From Martinezella multihospitum (lineage in GTDB: Bacteria; Pseudomonadota; Alphaproteobacteria; Rhizobiales; Rhizobiaceae), in contig NZ_FMAG01000001.1 of the NCBI RefSeq assembly GCF_900094585.1, forward strand, positions 1,254,530 through 1,318,529: a stretch of 64,000 bases of DNA, in the 5' to 3' direction. The notes under the pieces were generated by a model. The model was given only the letters and a program-made list of their open reading frames with translations. It was not told the DNA's origin and ran no database searches. The translations under genes and the position numbers were made by a program. Below are positions 61,666 through 64,000 of the stretch, in pieces. Position 1 is the stretch's first letter. Every line of letters starts with the position of its first letter.

Positions 61666-62043
61666 ATGCTTGAAGGTTTGGTACGGATTTCGCGTGTCGC
61701 CGTGGTCGGATTGGCCGCGTTGCAACTGATGACGTCTGTCGCTTCGGCGCAATATTATGGCGGCGATGACGGTTATGCACCGCCGCCCTGGCAGCGTGAT
61801 CAGGGTCGGGACTGGAGAGGTCCGCCGCGTGGCTGGGATCGTGACCGTGACCGCGACAGGGGCTGGGATCGTGATCGCGGCTGTGACAGACGCGATCTCA
61901 TGCGCGCCGCGCGGGCGGAAGGCTTCCGTCGCATCGATTCGATCGACAGCAACGGACGGCGCATCGTCGTTCGCGGCTGGAACGATGGCGGCCCAGACCG
62001 CATGGTTTTCGGTAATCGACGCGGCTGCCCGGTTATCGACTGA
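61666..62043 (+). CDS. Secreted Arg/Asp-rich small protein
   Basis: A 125-residue protein with a signal peptide (about residues 1-28, cut after ASA). A low-complexity WDRDRDRDRGWDRDRG stretch follows, then a C-terminal domain of about 45 residues (RRDLMRAARAEGFRRIDSI onward) that resembles small conserved rhizobial secreted domains. AAGGGAA lies close to the ATG at 61666; an in-frame ATG at 61651 is possible. Function unknown. The Asp/Arg repeat is encoded by a short DNA repeat and may vary between strains. Confidence 0.65.
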   Translation: MLEGLVRISRVAVVGLAALQLMTSVASAQYYGGDDGYAPPPWQRDQGRDWRGPPRGWDRDRDRDRGWDRDRGCDRRDLMRAARAEGFRRIDSIDSNGRRIVVRGWNDGGPDRMVFGNRRGCPVID

Positions 62044-62062
62044 CGCTCAAAATAGAGCATAA

Positions 62063-62091
62063 GCGGAAGCCGAGTGTGGGTCGGCCTCCGC
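62063..62091 (-). terminator. Candidate terminator between the RD-rich and VOC genes
   Basis: GCGGAAGCCGA and TCGGCCTCCGC form an 11-bp stem with one mismatch and a 7-nt loop between convergent genes. On the minus strand it is followed by TTATGCTCTATTTT, so it fits the VOC gene better, though it is 90 nt past its stop. Confidence 0.5.
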
Positions 62092-62180
62092 CTGCATCAC
62101 GGCAGCGCATGCTTTTGACTGGCTGAAAGCCGTGCGTTTGCCGCGACCTTTGAATTTTGTGATAGGTTTGTCGTGCGCTT

Positions 62181-62618
62181 TCAGGCGGCAGCGAATTTCT
62201 TCTTTGTGGCCGTAACGCTGCCGATCTGCTCGGATTTGGCGGATACTTTGGCGTTGGCGGCCTGCGGCCTGACCAGAAACTGCCAATATATGCCCCACGG
62301 ATCTCTCACAAGGCCGCGATCGTCCGGACGGCTTTTCCCCAGCGCATAACGCAAACGGTCCGCCTCGTCCTGTGTCGCACACTCGACTGTGATGGAAGAA
62401 CTATGCTCCGAGCGGTCGAATGGCCCTGCCTCGAAACCCATATAGGCGCGATTTCCAAGCGTGAAACCTGCAAATTTTACGCTGCCGGCCGGTCCATTCA
62501 AATTGTCGGTGAGAATACTTGAGATCCATCCGGCTGCCGAACCCGGGATAAGCGACGTATAAAGTTCGATCGCCGTTTCCATGTCATGTTGAAACCAGAG
62601 ATGTTGCCTGATCTTCAT
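62181..62618 (-). CDS. VOC family protein (PhnB/3-demethylubiquinone methyltransferase-like)
   Basis: A 145-residue glyoxalase-fold protein. QHLWFQHDMETAIELYTSLI opens the first beta-alpha-beta repeat, and AYMGFEAGP and DRGLVRDPWGIYWQFLV belong to the second. Such proteins are often annotated as PhnB-like or as 3-demethylubiquinone-9 methyltransferase-like, but most are uncharacterised. The Ala/Lys-rich C-terminal tail (about 25 residues) is not part of the domain. No gene partner is evident. Confidence 0.82.
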   Translation of the reverse strand: MKIRQHLWFQHDMETAIELYTSLIPGSAAGWISSILTDNLNGPAGSVKFAGFTLGNRAYMGFEAGPFDRSEHSSSITVECATQDEADRLRYALGKSRPDDRGLVRDPWGIYWQFLVRPQAANAKVSAKSEQIGSVTATKKKFAAA

Positions 62619-62813
62619 CGTGACCCGCTTTCTACAAATCTTGCCTGGATGGGGCAGGGCATGAAGGAAGCATGCTGACTGCTTGCCGAATAAAATTCAT
62701 GCCGCCGGTGAGCCGCCTTCTTGTTCTTTTGAGCGGTGTCACCGACGGCATGCTGAAGAGTTGCTTCTAACCGTTCGTGCTCACCCCTGCGGAGCGCGGA
62801 CGGACGCGGAACA

Positions 62814-63035
62814 CTATTTCTCAGCAACTCTACCAGCGAGAGCCATTACATAGTCATCGGCAATATCGGCTAAGGTCAAAGCGACCTCGGGTTCGTTCCA
62901 GCCGGCAGCGAGTGCCATTTGAACAAAGTCACGAAAGGCCACTTCAAGGACCTCTTCGCGCTCGACCGCGCGGTATGAGTCATTGACGGGATGCTGAGGC
63001 TTGCTGATCTCTATTGTCTGGCGAGTAGATACCAT
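62814..63035 (-). CDS. Small hypothetical protein (73 aa)
   Basis: A soluble acidic helical protein. The part EVLEVAFRDFVQMALAAGW followed by EPEVALTLADIADDYVM resembles short conserved rhizobial proteins of unknown function that I know only as hypothetical. AGGGAAAA lies upstream of the ATG at 63035; the open frame continues upstream to 63146, but that part looks unlike protein. No neighbours suggest a role. Confidence 0.6.
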   Translation of the reverse strand: MVSTRQTIEISKPQHPVNDSYRAVEREEVLEVAFRDFVQMALAAGWNEPEVALTLADIADDYVMALAGRVAEK

Positions 63036-63305
63036 TGCTGTTTTCCCTATGACTTGCCCCGTTGGACGCACAGTACATTCACCAAACACTGGGGCTTTGG
63101 TCTCCGAACGGCTATTGTTCTTCTTTTTTAATGGGTTACGCACCATATGTCGTTAGACGTGCATCCGGAAACTTGCAGCAGCGTCCATTTTCGCAATTGC
63201 TGAAGTGCGGTTTCGGGCCGACACGGGGATTGGTGGGAAGATGTGCCCTTCGCTTGCGCGTGCCCTTCGGACGCGCGCCTGCCTCAAGGCATCGAAATCC
63301 ACTGT

Positions 63306-64000
63306 CTAGTGATAATAGCCGAGGGTTTTTAGCCATTCGTCGAAGGAGTGGCTGCTGCCGGACGATGCCGGTGAGATGACCTGCCCGAGATAGCGCGGGA
63401 TGGTAAGGTTTCTGGCTTCACGCGGACTGTAGCCGAACTCCTTCCCGAAGGCTCGGCTGAAGTGCGCTGCCGAGGAAAAGCCGACGGCAAAGGCGATGTC
63501 GACGATCTGCTCCCGATTGGCGGGATCGCTGAGGGCGGCATGAGCCGACAGGAGGCGACGGCGCTGAATATAGTGATGCACGCCGCCATATTGTTCGAAT
63601 ATCTGATAGAGCCTGGTGCGGGATATGCCGAGCTCGCGGCATATGTGCTCGACCGTCAGATCGCCCGAAGTGAGATTGCCTTCCACAAACCGCCGCACGC
63701 GTTCCGTCAGGGCGAGGGTGCTATGCTGCTCCGTGCCGGTCGATTGCGCTGCCGAGGTCGAAACGGAAGCCACAATCATATTGCGCACCGTCTGGACGAC
63801 GTGCGGTAGATCGGTGGCTGCAAAGCGCGCGAGATTGTTTTCGACACTATCGAGGAATTCGATCAACATATTGGTAAACACGCCGGAGAGCGCAATGTTG
63901 TTCTCGATCTCGACCGGTGTGGGAACGTCGAACAGCAATGCCCTCGGCAGGAAGAGCGAGAGGCCTTTCGCCTCGGTCGAACGCCCTCGAAAGGGATGTC
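63306..64000 (-). CDS. AraC family transcriptional regulator, N-terminus beyond the window
   Basis: The C-terminal 230 or so residues of an AraC regulator. The two helix-turn-helix units are LTVEHICRELGISRTRLYQI and VDIAFAVGFSSAAHFSRAF. The frame stays open to the right edge, reading GLSLFLPRALLFDVPTP, which fits the end of an AraC-type ligand-binding domain. The TTG at 63938 is therefore internal and not a start. The 5' end and any partner gene are outside the window. Confidence 0.85.
   Translation of the reverse strand, partial: HPFRGRSTEAKGLSLFLPRALLFDVPTPVEIENNIALSGVFTNMLIEFLDSVENNLARFAATDLPHVVQTVRNMIVASVSTSAAQSTGTEQHSTLALTERVRRFVEGNLTSGDLTVEHICRELGISRTRLYQIFEQYGGVHHYIQRRRLLSAHAALSDPANREQIVDIAFAVGFSSAAHFSRAFGKEFGYSPREARNLTIPRYLGQVISPASSGSSHSFDEWLKTLGYYH

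Overview
The window is a GC-rich chromosomal or chromid segment of an alphaproteobacterium of the order Hyphomicrobiales, most likely Rhizobium or a close relative. This rests on the gene families present (rhizobial-type uronate dehydrogenase, stand-alone LigD polymerase, EIIA-Ntr linked to kdp, tetronate catabolic genes), on dense operons with ATGA overlaps, on a RIME-type intergenic mosaic element at 52661-52761, and on alphaproteobacterial promoter candidates (EcfG type at 26355, RpoH type at 49732). I saw no tRNA, rRNA, CRISPR array, phage or insertion sequence. Nothing looks recently acquired.

Layout. 1-2500: the end of a glycerophosphodiester phosphodiesterase, an HU protein, a small protein and a Tim44-domain protein. 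2600-8560: a sugar catabolic operon (class I DhnA-type aldolase, Gfo/Idh/MocA dehydrogenase, D-lyxose-isomerase-family protein, PfkB kinase, zinc alcohol dehydrogenase) behind a clear LacI-type operator, closed by a convergent LacI gene. 8560-17973: a complete kdpFABCDE potassium system with a KdpE-like direct repeat upstream, two extra single-span small membrane proteins, intercistronic hairpins, and a PtsN-like EIIA at its end. 18135-21947: the sulfate ABC transporter sbp-cysTWA. 21951-25281: uronate dehydrogenase, an endonuclease/exonuclease/phosphatase protein and a cardiolipin synthase, all on the minus strand. 25600-32016: small stress-type proteins, a GST, an ICMT-like methyltransferase, a stand-alone LigD polymerase, an SDR, a family 25 glycosyltransferase and RidA.

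32440-41617: an Opp/Dpp-type ABC transporter in one operon with a GNAT acetyltransferase and a cytoplasmic GH20 beta-N-acetylhexosaminidase, followed by a convergent ROK repressor. This is best read as uptake and intracellular cleavage of an amino-sugar oligosaccharide such as chitobiose. 41896-46441: a PsiF-like periplasmic protein and a three-subunit membrane dehydrogenase of the gluconate 2-dehydrogenase type (Tat small subunit, GMC flavoprotein, triheme cytochrome c). 46496-50821: an LprI-like protein, a membrane protein, a flavin monooxygenase divergent from a MarR regulator, and an HtrA-like protease. 50882-57632: the tetronate (L-threonate/D-erythronate) pathway ltnD-otnK-otnC-otnI-denD plus an extra SDR, divergent from a LacI regulator across a 26-bp palindrome. 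57807-64000: small secreted or membrane proteins, an orphan GT-A-like protein, GlxA- and AraC-type regulators, a GST and a VOC protein. The last gene runs off the window.

No large unknown system stands out. The best candidates for something undescribed are the sugar operon at 2687-6413, whose substrate is unassigned and which has no transporter beside it, and the expanded kdp operon with small membrane proteins at 9112 and 11043. Starts were set from Shine-Dalgarno spacing and family length. No database search was possible.
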